Shown: positions 23,111 to 35,196 of the stretch, piece by piece
Layout: every line of letters starts with the position of its first letter
Numbering within the stretch: the stretch's first letter is position 1
Assembly: GCA_949318235.1 (NCBI GenBank)
Contig: OX439127.1
Coordinates: 31,258,586 to 31,322,585, forward strand
Source of the DNA: Ecdyonurus torrentis
Lineage: Eukaryota; Arthropoda; Insecta; Ephemeroptera; Heptageniidae
Direction of reading: 5' to 3'
Length of the DNA stretch: 64,000 bases
The notes under the pieces: model-generated
Told to the model about the DNA's origin: nothing
Databases searched by the model: none
The model's input: the letters and a program-made list of their open reading frames with translations, nothing else
Program-made: the position numbers and the translations under genes

Positions 23111-24249
23111 ACTCCAACCAAATCAACGTTGATATTCAGGTATGTTAGGACATCAGACATGTTTTTCGTTCAAGGTGTTATTGGCCTTTAAATATCACTG
23201 AATAAAAATCAGACTGATATGGCTGCCTTGACAACATTTAGTCAAATTATCAGTGTACCTCATTTGTAGTCTTAAATTAAAATTAAGATAATTGCGGGGA
23301 AAAATGTAAATCATATCAGGTTCATATATACTGTACATGAAACGTTTGAAAAAGGGCAAGTAGCACAGTATATAAATAGATTCATACTGGTTATGACATG
23401 ACTCAATCCAATTGTACAATATGAATTTTGAAAGAAATTCTCATGGAATGATCATGCTTGTACATTGCAAGCATTTCCCACTGAAAGAGGAACTAAAAGA
23501 GGAACTCGTAATTTTACCTACGGCTAAAGCTGTAGTTTCAGGTTTGCGATATAATCACGATATAATCACCTCTATAGCTGTCAATAATGTTGGTCAACAT
23601 ACTAATAATATTATTACTCTCTATTCCTGTATATGGTCCTGGCATTAAGTCTTGGCAGACTGTTAATAATGAAAATAATTATAATAATATATCCTCAACT
23701 AATAAAGCTATAGACAGACGGACCTTGAAAATATGATAAAGCAGGTTATGGGATCGATGGGACATGATGGTGACATCAAAATTGCCCCCTGGTCAATATT
23801 TCTCAAAGTGTCATTAATTGAGAATCAACTTTCTTAATTAAATACTGTAAATTACTCATGATCGAGAGATTACATTTTGGCATTAATTTTAGCCTAAACC
23901 AAACTATAGGCCTACATACTTATATGATTGCATGCATATGATGTACATAAATTAGGTTACAAATACAATATAAAGTATACATGCATAAAACAGTATGTGC
24001 ATGTACTGTACAATATTATATACATATTTATTTTGGTACAATAGTGTAGAGACTGTGATGTGAAATTTTGTTCTATTTCCTATAGTAGAAATGCCATGCT
24101 TTTTATATTGAGCAGCATACGGTTATAATTACAAGTAAGTTCTTCCTACAAATGCATATTATGTCTGTTAGCGTAAATTAGGTAAAATATAACAAAATAC
24201 ACATCATATCACACATGCATGATATTTTATATGTACAGTATAATATTAT

Positions 24250-24374
<125 letters not shown>

Positions 24375-24705
24375 TACAATTACTATATTTAGATACTCAT
24401 ACACAAACATGCAATTAAGAATTATTCAGGTTTACATATTATGTACGTGCATGGTATAATCATAGGAGACCTCCTGTAAATATGCATACACCAACGCACT
24501 TACAGAGATTATATAAAATCTTGCCTAATTTAATAGCACAAATATATGCCATAAAAATTAATAAATAAAAACTCGTACGTACAATGTGTCACAGTATGTA
24601 TGTGTACTTATGTACATATAGTGTACAGTATATCAGTGGTATACACATGCACAGACTCATAAAAAATATAGTAAAATTTTGTATGACAAAGTGTTATGTA
24701 TGTAT

Positions 24706-24795
24706 TATGTACCGAAATGAAATGAATAACCTGCAATTTTAGTGATGCTTTTCAGTCTATAGTTGTGCAGGTTTTTCATTTCCTTGCGGTACATA
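24706..24795. mobile_element. ~90-bp hairpin element, copy 1
   Basis: TATGTACCG and CGGTACATA bound a hairpin: AATGAATAACCTGCA pairs with TGTGCAGGTTTTTCATT around the loop TGCTTTTCAGTCTATAG. The same element, loop included, occurs at 34315-34400. A tiny MITE is most likely; a small-RNA-type hairpin is a second possibility. Confidence 0.7.
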
Positions 24796-24959
24796 CATAC
24801 AAATTTAATGCACCTTTCATGCAAAAGTAATTTGACCTAAAATATATACTTACTTGAAATCAAAATGCAAGTGTTACTTTATGAAAGGTCGGACAATCAA
24901 ATAACATGGAATATTATATAATATTATGAAGAAAATGTATAATATACAATGTATACTAG

Positions 24960-25310
24960 AGCTTCTCAACCAAAGAGGTTGTTCTCAACTGGCGCCGGCC
25001 GGCGATTTGTTTATGTTTACATGTATCAGCTGTGCACGCACGTGAAATTCGAAAGGAGGGGCCGGTTGGGGAGTGAGGAAAGAAGGCAGGGGAAATTCAA
25101 ATTTGAGTGTTGTGCGAGTCCACAGTATCATCTACTGTGGTGCGAGTCGAATACTAAGACTGCGAGTTGTGCGCCTAGTAAATTAATTGTATTATGTACC
25201 TTGATTACGATGATTGCCATGAACTACCATGATTACTAGAACTGAAAGAAAGACGTTGCAATGGAGCTTATCGGTTCAGCGCGCGGGAAAAGTTAAGGGT
25301 CCCTAATTAA
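24960..25310. other. GC-rich patch in the AT-rich intron
   Basis: It contains GGCGCCGGCCGGCG near 24990 and several GAGTCG/GCGAG words, plus a small hairpin (CCACAGTA TCATC TACTGTGG near 25120). A 96-codon plus-strand frame crosses it but has no recognisable domain. It may be a transposon remnant or an unrecognised exon or regulatory element. Confidence 0.3.
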
Positions 25311-25788
25311 CATTACGCTTGGCTTATGATTATGAGGATCAGAGAATACATCTCCACCAATTCCGGAGAAATTCAAATGAGAAATACTAGACACTTTTTA
25401 GAGGACTTGCAAAAGTATAGGTTTAGTGAGAAAATAAACAAACTCACAGCCCAATGCACTCTAAGCTCAAATCGATGTGAGGAACCACCCAATAGATTTA
25501 TTTATACTTTATTGCACCTACTAAACTTGCTAATCGCCGTGTTTGAGTATATAGGCATTCATGCACATAACTAATAAAATAAATATTTAGATGTCATTTC
25601 CCCAAGAGAAAATGTGTACCAATTGATTAGGACGAGTATAGTCATTATTATATCTCTTCCTTTTTAGGTGACTCGAGGAAAAAGGTATAATGTTACTTCT
25701 ATAACACTACACTTTTAAGTTTTAAAATTTTTCATTCTGAATATGTAATTTGTAAATGATACTGTATAATAAAGATCAAAAAATATAT

Positions 25789-25790
<2 letters not shown>

Positions 25791-25871
<81 letters not shown>
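25791..25871. repeat. (AT)n microsatellite
   Basis: About 40 AT units. Confidence 0.95.
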
Positions 25872-25873
<2 letters not shown>

Positions 25874-26732
25874 ATATATATATATCATATATATTTATAT
25901 TTTTTAAAGTAAAAAAACTATTTACATTCTGTCCTATGCTATAGATAAAAATTACAATATTAATCTATAACCTATATATATATAGGTCGATATATCGATC
26001 CCGCCTTTATAGGTACTAAAAATAGTTCAAGTGCAAAGTAATTAGAAGGTACGAATGAGATTAGATGTGCAAATACAAGTACTCAAATTTTATGTACAGA
26101 CTAAAAATATAATGAATTGAGTTTCATAGCTCAACCAACAGTACTCTATAAAATGTTAACTTATTGCTTAATCTTAGACATATATATAGCTTAAAATGTT
26201 TATTTATTTTAGCGTAAACTAAGATAAGTGTCCTATATCTTAGCCTAAATGAAAGTATAGAATTAGAAAGATAATAACGGATTAAAGAAAATTTCAAAGT
26301 AAAAAACATATATATTAAGCCTGTCAGTAAAAACCTATATTACCTTATTCAAAGGGGGTGGCGCTAAAAATTTCTTATCAAAAATGTATCGCTCAAGGAT
26401 TTTTAAATTATAAATCTGCATAAAATACCAACAGGCTATCCAAATAGTAAAAACATAGAATAAAAAAGTCTAAAGAACCATTTGCTTTGGAATACATATT
26501 TACATTCTGCGTAACGAAAATTTGAAAACTATAAAATCCAAAAGTTCAAATAAGGAATATAAACTAAGAAAAATCTACGACGGTTTTTATATATATTATA
26601 TAAAACACAAACACAGAGAGACACAAATCTATATCTACTATTACCGAAGACAAAAAATCATGCACTAACAGTCAAAAAAAGTAAAAATGGTGCACCAAAT
26701 ATCAGAGAGATAGGAATTATTGCTAAACATAC

Positions 26733-26852
26733 GGCATCCATCCTCATCACTTGCATCATACGGACAGTCCACGTGACCATCGCAGCGCATAGCAATTACG
26801 ACGCAGGAACCGTCTGCACAGCCGAATTCTCCTCGTGGACACAGCAAATTAG
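26733..26852 (-). CDS. LDLa exon E5, perlecan-like gene
   Basis: This 120-nt phase 1-1 exon has acceptor AATGTACCAG and donor GTATGTTT. The module runs from LCPRGEFGC to DEDGC. Six cysteines are present, with one extra residue between cysteine 5 and the acidic motif (CPYDASDE), as in E6. Ligands CDG, DC and SDE are complete. The in-frame Met earlier in the open frame lies in the linker/intron and is not a start. Confidence 0.92.
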
Positions 26853-27645
26853 CTGGTACATTGAAACCAATGTCCAGTGTTAACTTTTAAAATGCAACAA
26901 CTTTTATTTGAAAACAAAATAAGAACATAATTGCCAGAAAAACAAATCTATATAAAAAATAATATGATGTGTGTGAAAACGAAAAGAAAAAAAGAAAACG
27001 AAAAAAAAAAAAAAAAAAAAAAGAAGTAAAAATGAAAAAAATGGCAACAAAGAGACGAGACGACCGCTAGGCAATATATTATTTCCATATGATTTTATTT
27101 TATTTTTTTCTATATTTCCAACAGCAGGATAATACTCCATCGATGTTTCTCTGGTACTTTTTTCAGTAGTGAAAGGATTTAATCGTGATTATTTTTATTA
27201 TTACTGTATTTTGCTTTAACTGGTAAATTGAAGGACTGTCACAACTATATATTTAGGTGAGAAATAAAAAAAAATAATAATAACAATAACAATGAATACA
27301 TGAATGAACACGTACAACAAGCACGACGCTAATTTTACCGGGCAATCTCGAGAAAAGAACGTTGCAGGATAAAATAAATATATCATGTATTTAAATTTTG
27401 CATATTGGAATCTTTCCATTTTCAATACAAAATACTATCATGAATTGTAAAAATCACTTGATCGCACGCCTTATTGTTACAGTGGCATGCAACGGAGAAT
27501 TTAATATATACACAAAAATGAATGAATAGCTTTTGTTCTGATAATATGTTAGTCAACTTAAACAAAACCAACATGCAAAGTATAACAAAATAAACCATCA
27601 AACAAAACAAAAACAGATGGATCGCAAGACGAGAAGAAAAAATAC
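26853..27645. other. Intron E4-E5
   Basis: AT-rich with a short poly-A tract near 27001-27022; nothing else recognised. Confidence 0.65.
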
Positions 27646-27771
27646 CTTGTGGTGCTGATGTTGGACAATTATCTTCATCCTCTCCAGTGGAGCATTGAGA
27701 TATCTTATCACATTTCTGGTTTAATGGGATGCATTTGTCATCATCACAAGTGAATTGATCACCAGCGCAAT
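27646..27771 (-). CDS. LDLa exon E4, perlecan-like gene
   Basis: This 126-nt phase 1-1 exon has acceptor TTTTATTTAG and donor GTATTTTT. The module runs from DCAGDQFTC to DEDNC and ends in a short linker, PTSAPQ. Six cysteines are canonical. Before cysteine 5 there is Gln where Asp is usual (CDKISQC), and Glu replaces the Ser of SDE (GEDE). It is the first LDLa exon downstream of both the long 5' part (E1-E2) and the internal signal-peptide exon. The split codon resolves to Asn after E2 (A|AT) or Asp after the signal exon (G|AT). Confidence 0.92.
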
Positions 27772-28019
27772 CTAAATAAAATACATTCATTTGTTTCATG
27801 AAACTTTTAATTTTGTTTCCTAAAAAGCTTCAGCATATTTAACCTTCATAATACATATCAGACAAATTGGTAAACATAAGACATACAGTATTGAATACTT
27901 GAAGAATTATAAAATAAAATAGGGATCAAATTAATATAACTCCAATGTAATATTTTCCCATGCTCAGTAGAATGGGTAGTATTTGTACTTAATATTTTAG
28001 AAGATTAGAAGAAGACCAG

Positions 28020-28140
28020 TCTACATGTATAGTGAGTATGAGTAAAGGGGGGAAACACCCCCCCCCCCCTCTGCCCATGCTTTTTCAGACCTGGCGGAAG
28101 GGGGGGGGGGTCTGTCCCCTGAATGCACCCCTGATAAAAA
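28020..28140. mobile_element. GC-rich repeat remnant ending ...CACCCCTGAT
   Basis: A G-run and C-run hairpin (GGGGGGAAACACCCCCCCCC and beyond) followed by a GCACCCCTGAT-like end. It resembles 58735-58915, which ends GGATCCACCCCTGATG. Probably two degraded copies of one interspersed repeat. Confidence 0.45.
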
Positions 28141-28906
28141 GCATAAGCCACGATGCTATATTTTAATTATTTATATAAACTTATATTAAACGACATTATT
28201 TTATTACACACAAACCATAAAAGTCCACAATTCAAGTATAGCAAAAAATTCCTGCATTTTTTTTTCTTAAATAAACTGTATGTACAGTTAGTTTTACCAT
28301 GATTTTATCCACTATACACTTATATAAAATTACCAATTCATACATTGTTCCTTTAAAACGATCCGACACACGAGTAGATCAAAACAAACTACAGTGTTGC
28401 ACTCCAGAGTACACATTGGTCCATTTGGAAAACTATTAATCCTTTGGAAAACTAAGGTCTACCTCAACCGGGAATCAAGGGTAAAAATTTACTGTAATTT
28501 TTTACCTCTTTCTAAACAGAATATTTTACTTCATATTCCACTTTGAAAAGTATAATTTTTATGACAAATAATGAGGCCATATGTAGCTTAAGTTCAGCAA
28601 CACAGTATTTGCAATCTTAATGTTTTCGGTTTATGGAAACAAACTGACAGTACTGATTTAATTTATTGTATGTATTATTTTATTTTTTTTATTTAAATCA
28701 CATGTAAATTATTTATATATTAAATATAAATAAATTTGTTGTGTTCATATCATTTTCTATTTGCTCATAACACTTATTCTAATACATAATAAATAAATTT
28801 AATATCTTATTATGTATTAAACCAACTGATAAGAGATGGACTGGTGAGACACAGCCCAAAGTAAAACATTACTTTGATATCAAAAAAAAAAATTCTGTAT
28901 ACGTAT

Positions 28907-29545
28907 TATAATTAGAGCCCGGATTAAAAGGCACTTTTTTTCGAAAAAAAGGCGCCTAAAAAGGCACTTTATTTTGGAAAAAAGGGCACTCTACAAATGC
29001 AATATGTGATATAAAATGAGGTATACAACAGTTTTAATTTATTTTGTTATCATAATCTGAATGTTATCTTGACATTCTAATATAAATACAGATATTTTTA
29101 TGAAATTAATTCAAAATAAATAAAAAGTACTATGTTTTTATAAATATTTAATTACTTTAAGAGCTATTTATACGTTTTAGCAATAAAGAATTTTTTTTAT
29201 AATATGAATGTTTTTTATTATATCAATATAATTTTTTTATTATTATTTTTTAAATTTCAAATTTTAATTTTTTTTAAAAAATCAAAATTGGAAATCACTT
29301 TTTTTTTCTTTTTTTTTTTTTTTTTTGCATTTTTAGTACAAATTTGTACAAATGTTTAAAAAAAAGACAATAAAGGCACTTTTTTGAAAAAAAGGCGTGA
29401 AAACCAAAAAAAGGCAAAAAATGCACTTTTTTATTGGATTTTCCTGACCACCTTCTTACGATCAATGGAGATATAAAGTTTTAACAAAATAGACCCGGTG
29501 CATATTAAAGGCAGTTTGCCTACGAATCCGGGCTCTAATTATAAT
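28907..29545. mobile_element. ~630-bp TIR element rich in AAGGCAC motifs
   Basis: Its ends are perfect complements: ATTAGAGCCCGGATT at the left (28911-28925) and AATCCGGGCTCTAAT at the right (29525-29539), flanked by TTATA-type sequence on both sides. AAAAGGCAC/AAGGCGC motifs recur near both ends. The interior is AT-rich and non-coding. It has the structure of a non-autonomous DNA transposon. Confidence 0.75.
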
Positions 29546-29699
29546 AAAGTCATGATCAAAAGCACAGTATTTCAATTGAAATTCAATTCATAAACATAAA
29601 TTAAATTTGTTTATGTGTCCATATAAAGCAATGTGTAATATATATATATATAAAATATATATCATTAAAAAATTATTCTCTTTAGTTTCCTCCCTCCCC

Positions 29700-29701
<2 letters not shown>

Positions 29702-29752
<51 letters not shown>
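29702..29752. repeat. (CT)n microsatellite
   Basis: About 25 CT units on the plus strand. Confidence 0.95.
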
Positions 29753-29758
<6 letters not shown>

Positions 29759-30456
29759 GCTGTATTTTATATAGTATGCTAATTGAATTTTCCGCGAAAT
29801 TTCAACGGCCAATCCTTCACTGGTATGCCATGCATGCATTGTATAGTAATGAAAAGTGATACACAAGCATCCAACTGTGTAAACATTATTCTTTCTTTAA
29901 ATTCTATTCATCGTTTAAGCAATAATAGAATGAACTCAAAAAATTTAATTAATGTCGCCGAACTTTGAAGCTATATCTCTCATAATCATAAGTAAAATTT
30001 AACATTATAATATAGTAAATAGTAACCCTCAACCCTCACAATTTTTGTTCTGCGTTTGTAAAAATGAAAAAATATATATATTTATATTAATTTGCCGCTT
30101 TATTCACGGAATATGTGTTCAAAAATGAATCGAAGGGTTTATGATACTAAACTGCATAATAATAATATAGAACATAATATAAAATGAGGTATGTGTATAC
30201 GCAAGTACGCATATAAATCAATGTCCCTTGCATTTTTTTTGCATATAAATAGTATTTAACAGACCCAAGCATAAGTGCAGATCCTCCTGTAACCCATATT
30301 ATTATTACTTATTTATACTTAAAATGAATAGAAATTATCAACATCTCAATTAAAATTATACTATAATACACATAATTATAGTGTTATAGTATTAACCATA
30401 GTATTAAACTATATATATAGGTAGTTAGTTTAGATTCATATATATATATATATAAT

Positions 30457-30583
<127 letters not shown>

Positions 30584-30774
30584 AACACAAACACGAAATT
30601 ATGTTTCAGCTTTATAGAGACTTATTTAATCATTATCTTGTGCAGCAGCAGTGTTATAACTTTTTTTTTTTTTTTTTTTTTTAATTATTATTTTTTACCA
30701 CGATTTACTTGCACTTCTCTTTAGTGTTGAGCGATATAATCAGTGCAGACAATAATAGGAGCATGTAATGCGCA

Positions 30775-30960
30775 CGGGTGGGCAATGTTGTCCAACTTAT
30801 GGCTAGACGCCGCAAAGCTTATGAGGGCCGCAGCTGAAGCTGCTGGTTCTATTTGACTGTATGGTGTGTGGTCCTGCAGACCCGCGCTCTGCTCGCGCGG
30901 CTTGTATAGCCCTGCCACTTGACACCGTGACGTCACACTCACAGCCATTTAAATTGCTCC
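30775..30960. mobile_element. Possible hAT-type transposon end (remnant)
   Basis: GGGTGGGCAATGTTGTCC at about 30776, followed by GAGGGCCGCAG, resembles the known hAT terminal pattern GGGTGGGCAA with GGGCCGC nearby. The patch is GC-rich against an AT-rich background. No matching opposite terminus was found, so it would be a solo or truncated end. A 75-codon minus-strand frame here has no recognisable domain. Confidence 0.4.
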
Positions 30961-32997
30961 TAAAATGTTTGATAGAAAAAAAAATGCAGATATGATTTTC
31001 CTTAAAGAATGCTCGTTTAGCATGCACAGACCGTTATACTGTTATGGAGCTTGCATGCTAAAGTGTCATTCATCGAAGATGCTTGACGTTGCCCTCCCAT
31101 TAATTATAACGCAATTCTTTAAAACCTTACATAATTTATATTCTTGAAAATGTTCTAATGATTGATATATAATATAATACAGTGATTTAGCTATATAGCT
31201 GCACACTGCGCTTATTTTGATTATTAATATTATCACGTCTTTACATTCAAAATTTGATAACGTATCCTAAATAAAAATCAAACTTCATTGTGTACTAAAA
31301 TTTAATTTATTTGCAAAAAAGTAAAGCCGCTGCGCTTCGACGCATCGCCATGATCATTTTTAATGAAAAGCAACTCTTGAACTTAGCTTTTCAAAAATTT
31401 CAAACTATTTGTCACAATAATTTTATATAAATATATATTAGACTGTATACTTTTATCTTCAGAAAAGACTATACATATACTGCAAGTAACTGTAATGCAA
31501 ATTTAAAGAAATATAATTTTTAATTTTAATTATCTCTGATCTCCGCTTTTCATAGAAATTTATTAATTATCCGTATATTATTCGGGGAATTTTTTAGTTC
31601 AAAAATGAATAAGAGGGTTTTGTATATTTAAAATACTTTCAAGTTACATTACATAATGCATATTATGTGACGTTATAATATACTATTATATAGTTTAGTA
31701 TTAAATATAATCATGTTTAAAACAAAAAGCATATTTTTAAAACTGCAAGGTTTATATATAGGCTTTACTTTGTCTGGCCCTCACTTCAACCTAACCCCAG
31801 CAATGATATAATGCATTATAAACTCATCATGAAAGACCTATAGATATATGAATATATCGGCTGTATTGCAACCATCTTCAGCTCTCTCTCTCTCTCTCTC
31901 TGCATCTCTCTCTCTCTGATGTGACTTTGTTTTAACAAAATGTTTTCAATTAAAAATTTATTCTAACTATATATTCAAAAAGATTGCAACATATACCACC
32001 AGAAGACCATAATAAGGATCTTTCCTCAAAATACACAGTGATATGGTTTAGAAAACGGTACATGATTTATTAAATGGTACAACCAATGAAAAATCAATGA
32101 AAAATATTGTATTTTCAAAACTTATAGTTCTAAAAACTATGATAAGCGTAAAAAGGGGGAAAGAGTATAATCCTATATTATATATAGTCATCTTACTAAT
32201 AATAATACTTTATCACTATACTAATTATTGTTAAGTCTTGAGTCTTGTCCATATTACATAATATATATGCCAGTTACTATTACAGTATAAAAAGTTAACA
32301 TGTACTTTGAAGTTTTATTATATAACAATTTTAAGCTTATATAATTATAATATAGTCGTAATAATTAGTTCATTTATTTACACTAATATAGCAAAACTTA
32401 TAGTTTAAAACAATACAAGCACGATAAATAACAATACAACTGCATATAGTATTATCATACTATTATATTATTCTTGCCTGTGTATCTGTTTGCAATTCAA
32501 GATTCAAGCACGCATTGTTTGACACTTGAAAGGTTAAGTTTTACGAGTTCCATTTCATTACACAATAGCTGGGGCAAACTATTTTAGTAGAACCATGCAT
32601 GTTATGAGTATTTTGCACTCGCGCAGTCTGAGTTTTATTTTATTATTATTATTATTTTTTTTTTTTTTGGAGGAAACAAAACTGTTTACCTTTCTTGCGT
32701 TTAATTTACAATTTTAAAAGAGAAAAGAAAAGTCGTAAAATATCGAGCATTGTACATGTACCGGCGGTACTACACACTTATTTAACACTTTTTGTTTATT
32801 ATAATATTATAGTATATTATTCAACATCCTTTGCATATTGAATTTTACCCCATCTGTACGAAGTATACGTGGCTCATAAGCTCAGTAAGTTACGAACAGG
32901 TTACATTATTTCTTTCAAACGTATAGGCAAGATTAAAGCAAGAATGATATTAATATAATAATAACATTAAACTTAAAAGTGAATAATAATAAAACTA

Positions 32998-33000
<3 letters not shown>

Positions 33001-33072
<72 letters not shown>
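33001..33072. repeat. (AT)n microsatellite
   Basis: About 70 bp of AT repeat with one interruption. Confidence 0.95.
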
Positions 33073-33883
33073 AGACAATAGTTTAAATGTATATAATAAC
33101 TAATTGCAACTCTTGCAAGCATTATTTAAGCCATCAAATTTATCAGTTTTAGTTAATACGTAGTACGTACCGACATTGTCATATAAAATTTTACTCTACT
33201 GCCTTACGGATTTGTCATGCATTCATACATAGACTTAAATTAACGCAATGCTCTATGTAAATACATAGCATTTTTATAAGGCCATATAGAGTAAATTTTA
33301 TAAGCAGTACGTGTCTGTTCATAACGCACTTCTTTATTGTATTGCACATACATATTCTGTCACATAAAATTTTACTTGTTAGAGTAAAAGATATTGAATA
33401 AAATTTTATATGACAGACATATTATTATCATCTTTATTGTATTTTATAATATAATATAAAAAAAAAATCTAGGGGGACCATTTTACAAAATTATTGATGG
33501 AAGTTATTTAATTCATGGAAAACAAAAAGTAGCTTTCAAATAGAGCTTAAAATAGCAAAATACTATTTTATGCCTTTCATTAAACTCACATAAATATGAA
33601 TCATTGCATAGAATACAAATTCCAAAACAAAGAAATAATTCTCAAATATACGTATAGTTACATATAAATAGGAATGAACAAAAAAAAAAAAAAAAAAAAA
33701 TCTGAGTACACACTTTTGCATACCGCAGAAGGATATTTATACAACAAAATACATTATTTCTTCTCTAAATAAATAATAATAATAAAAAAACTTGCATTTT
33801 TGAAATACTACCAACATAATTATTTCTTTCCAATACAAGCTACTTTGGGAAGCTACTTTGTCCTCCTAAGTATCCAATATAAT

Positions 33884-33904
33884 CCCCCCCCCCCCCCCCC
33901 CCCC
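33884..33904. repeat. poly-C/poly-G tract
   Basis: Twenty-one consecutive C followed by a short AC run; the same arrangement as at 409-428. Confidence 0.95.
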
Positions 33905-34314
33905 AAACACACACACACACAATACAAGTTTCACGTGTATCAACGTTTCAAAGATTGTGTTATTGCCTGAGATTATAATATATTATTTTCTTGCATTATT
34001 TTATATGTAATATTTTAACAAATAAATCTAGGCATCTTTTTGCAATTATTGAAGAGAGGTAGGCCTATATCAAACTGTCAATCACAACCAGGACCATATC
34101 AATGAAATCATGTAAAATGAGTAAAATAATATTATGACAAACAACAAAATATGAGAGTGGAAACTATATAATATAATTATACTATATTTGTGTATTTCAA
34201 AAAAAACAATAGTATGTTATTGTAAAAGGGTGTATAGCGATCTGTATATAATTTTATATATTTATTTAGTCTCAATAAAGACAACAGCTATGTTGTCCAG
34301 TACAAAATCTAATA

Positions 34315-34400
34315 TGTACCGACATGAATTGAATAACCTGCAATTTTAGTCATGCTTTTCAGTCTATAGTTGTGCAGGTTTTTCAATTCCTTGCGGTACA
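34315..34400. mobile_element. ~86-bp hairpin element, copy 2
   Basis: Bounded by TGTACCG and CGGTACA, with the same stem and loop as 24706-24795 and few differences. Stem: GAATTGAATAACCTGCA against TGTGCAGGTTTTTCAATTC. Confidence 0.7.
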
Positions 34401-34712
34401 AGAATATAAATTGAATCTATAATTAAATAAAAAAAAATAATAATAAAACTACCTAGGACTAATATAAACATTTTCATTGGAAATTTCCTCTCGTTTCCTA
34501 TAGTTTGCAAGTCCTTTCTTTTCCGTACCTTTAAATGGAAAACATTTTACACGATGAAAATTGATGGCGCTTAGAATTTAATTCAAAGAAAATAAATTAA
34601 ACTTTTTTTTCTTCTTCTTCTTTTACTTTACATTTTGTAGTTTTTAAAGACGATGCGTGATTATAGACAACAATAATACTGCAACCGATATGGCATTTTT
34701 TGTTAGCTAAGT

Positions 34713-34757
34713 GTTGAAAATGTTACTCACTTAGGCTAAGTGAGTAACATTTTCAAC
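34713..34757. repeat. Perfect 45-bp palindrome
   Basis: GTTGAAAATGTTACTCACTT and two further bases pair exactly with the complementary 22 bases, with a one-base centre. It could form a cruciform; function unknown. Confidence 0.9.
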
Positions 34758-35146
34758 GTCCCAGTTTTCACCATAACCATAATCATGCAAGAAATTTTTG
34801 ATGGTCTATTTTTTAATCAGAAAGTTTAATTATAAAGTCACATTTCCGAGTGTCGCATGAAAAGTTTGGTTTCTTAAAACGCAGATCAAGTTAAAATTGG
34901 CAGCATACTTTTTGAATGAAGAAAGATTAAAGAAGAGAGAAATTTTATGGGGAAAAAAAACCTATTATTATATTGCTATTATTGTTTTCCCCTAATTTTA
35001 TAGATTCGTATAAATAATGAGGAAGACCAAGATTTTGTTTATTGCATATTCTGAAAGTGGGAATCACCCTGAACCGATTAATGTGCAATTTTATAATTTT
35101 TTAGTTCATTAAGTATTTAATCAATTTTTAAAAATCGCGATATGAC

Positions 35147-35196
35147 GTCACGGTCGGTAAGTTTTGCATGAGCATGCACGCAAAAGTTACCGTGAC
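35147..35196. repeat. Imperfect hairpin with a TGACGTCA palindrome
   Basis: GTCACGGT...GTAAGTTTTGC pairs with GCAAAAGTTACCGTGAC. The left end overlaps TGACGTCA (CRE-like octamer). Relation to any promoter is unknown. Confidence 0.55.

Noticed and set aside
24949..25239. 96-codon plus-strand frame as a gene
   Set aside because: No domain, no splice or start context; kept only as a GC-rich patch.
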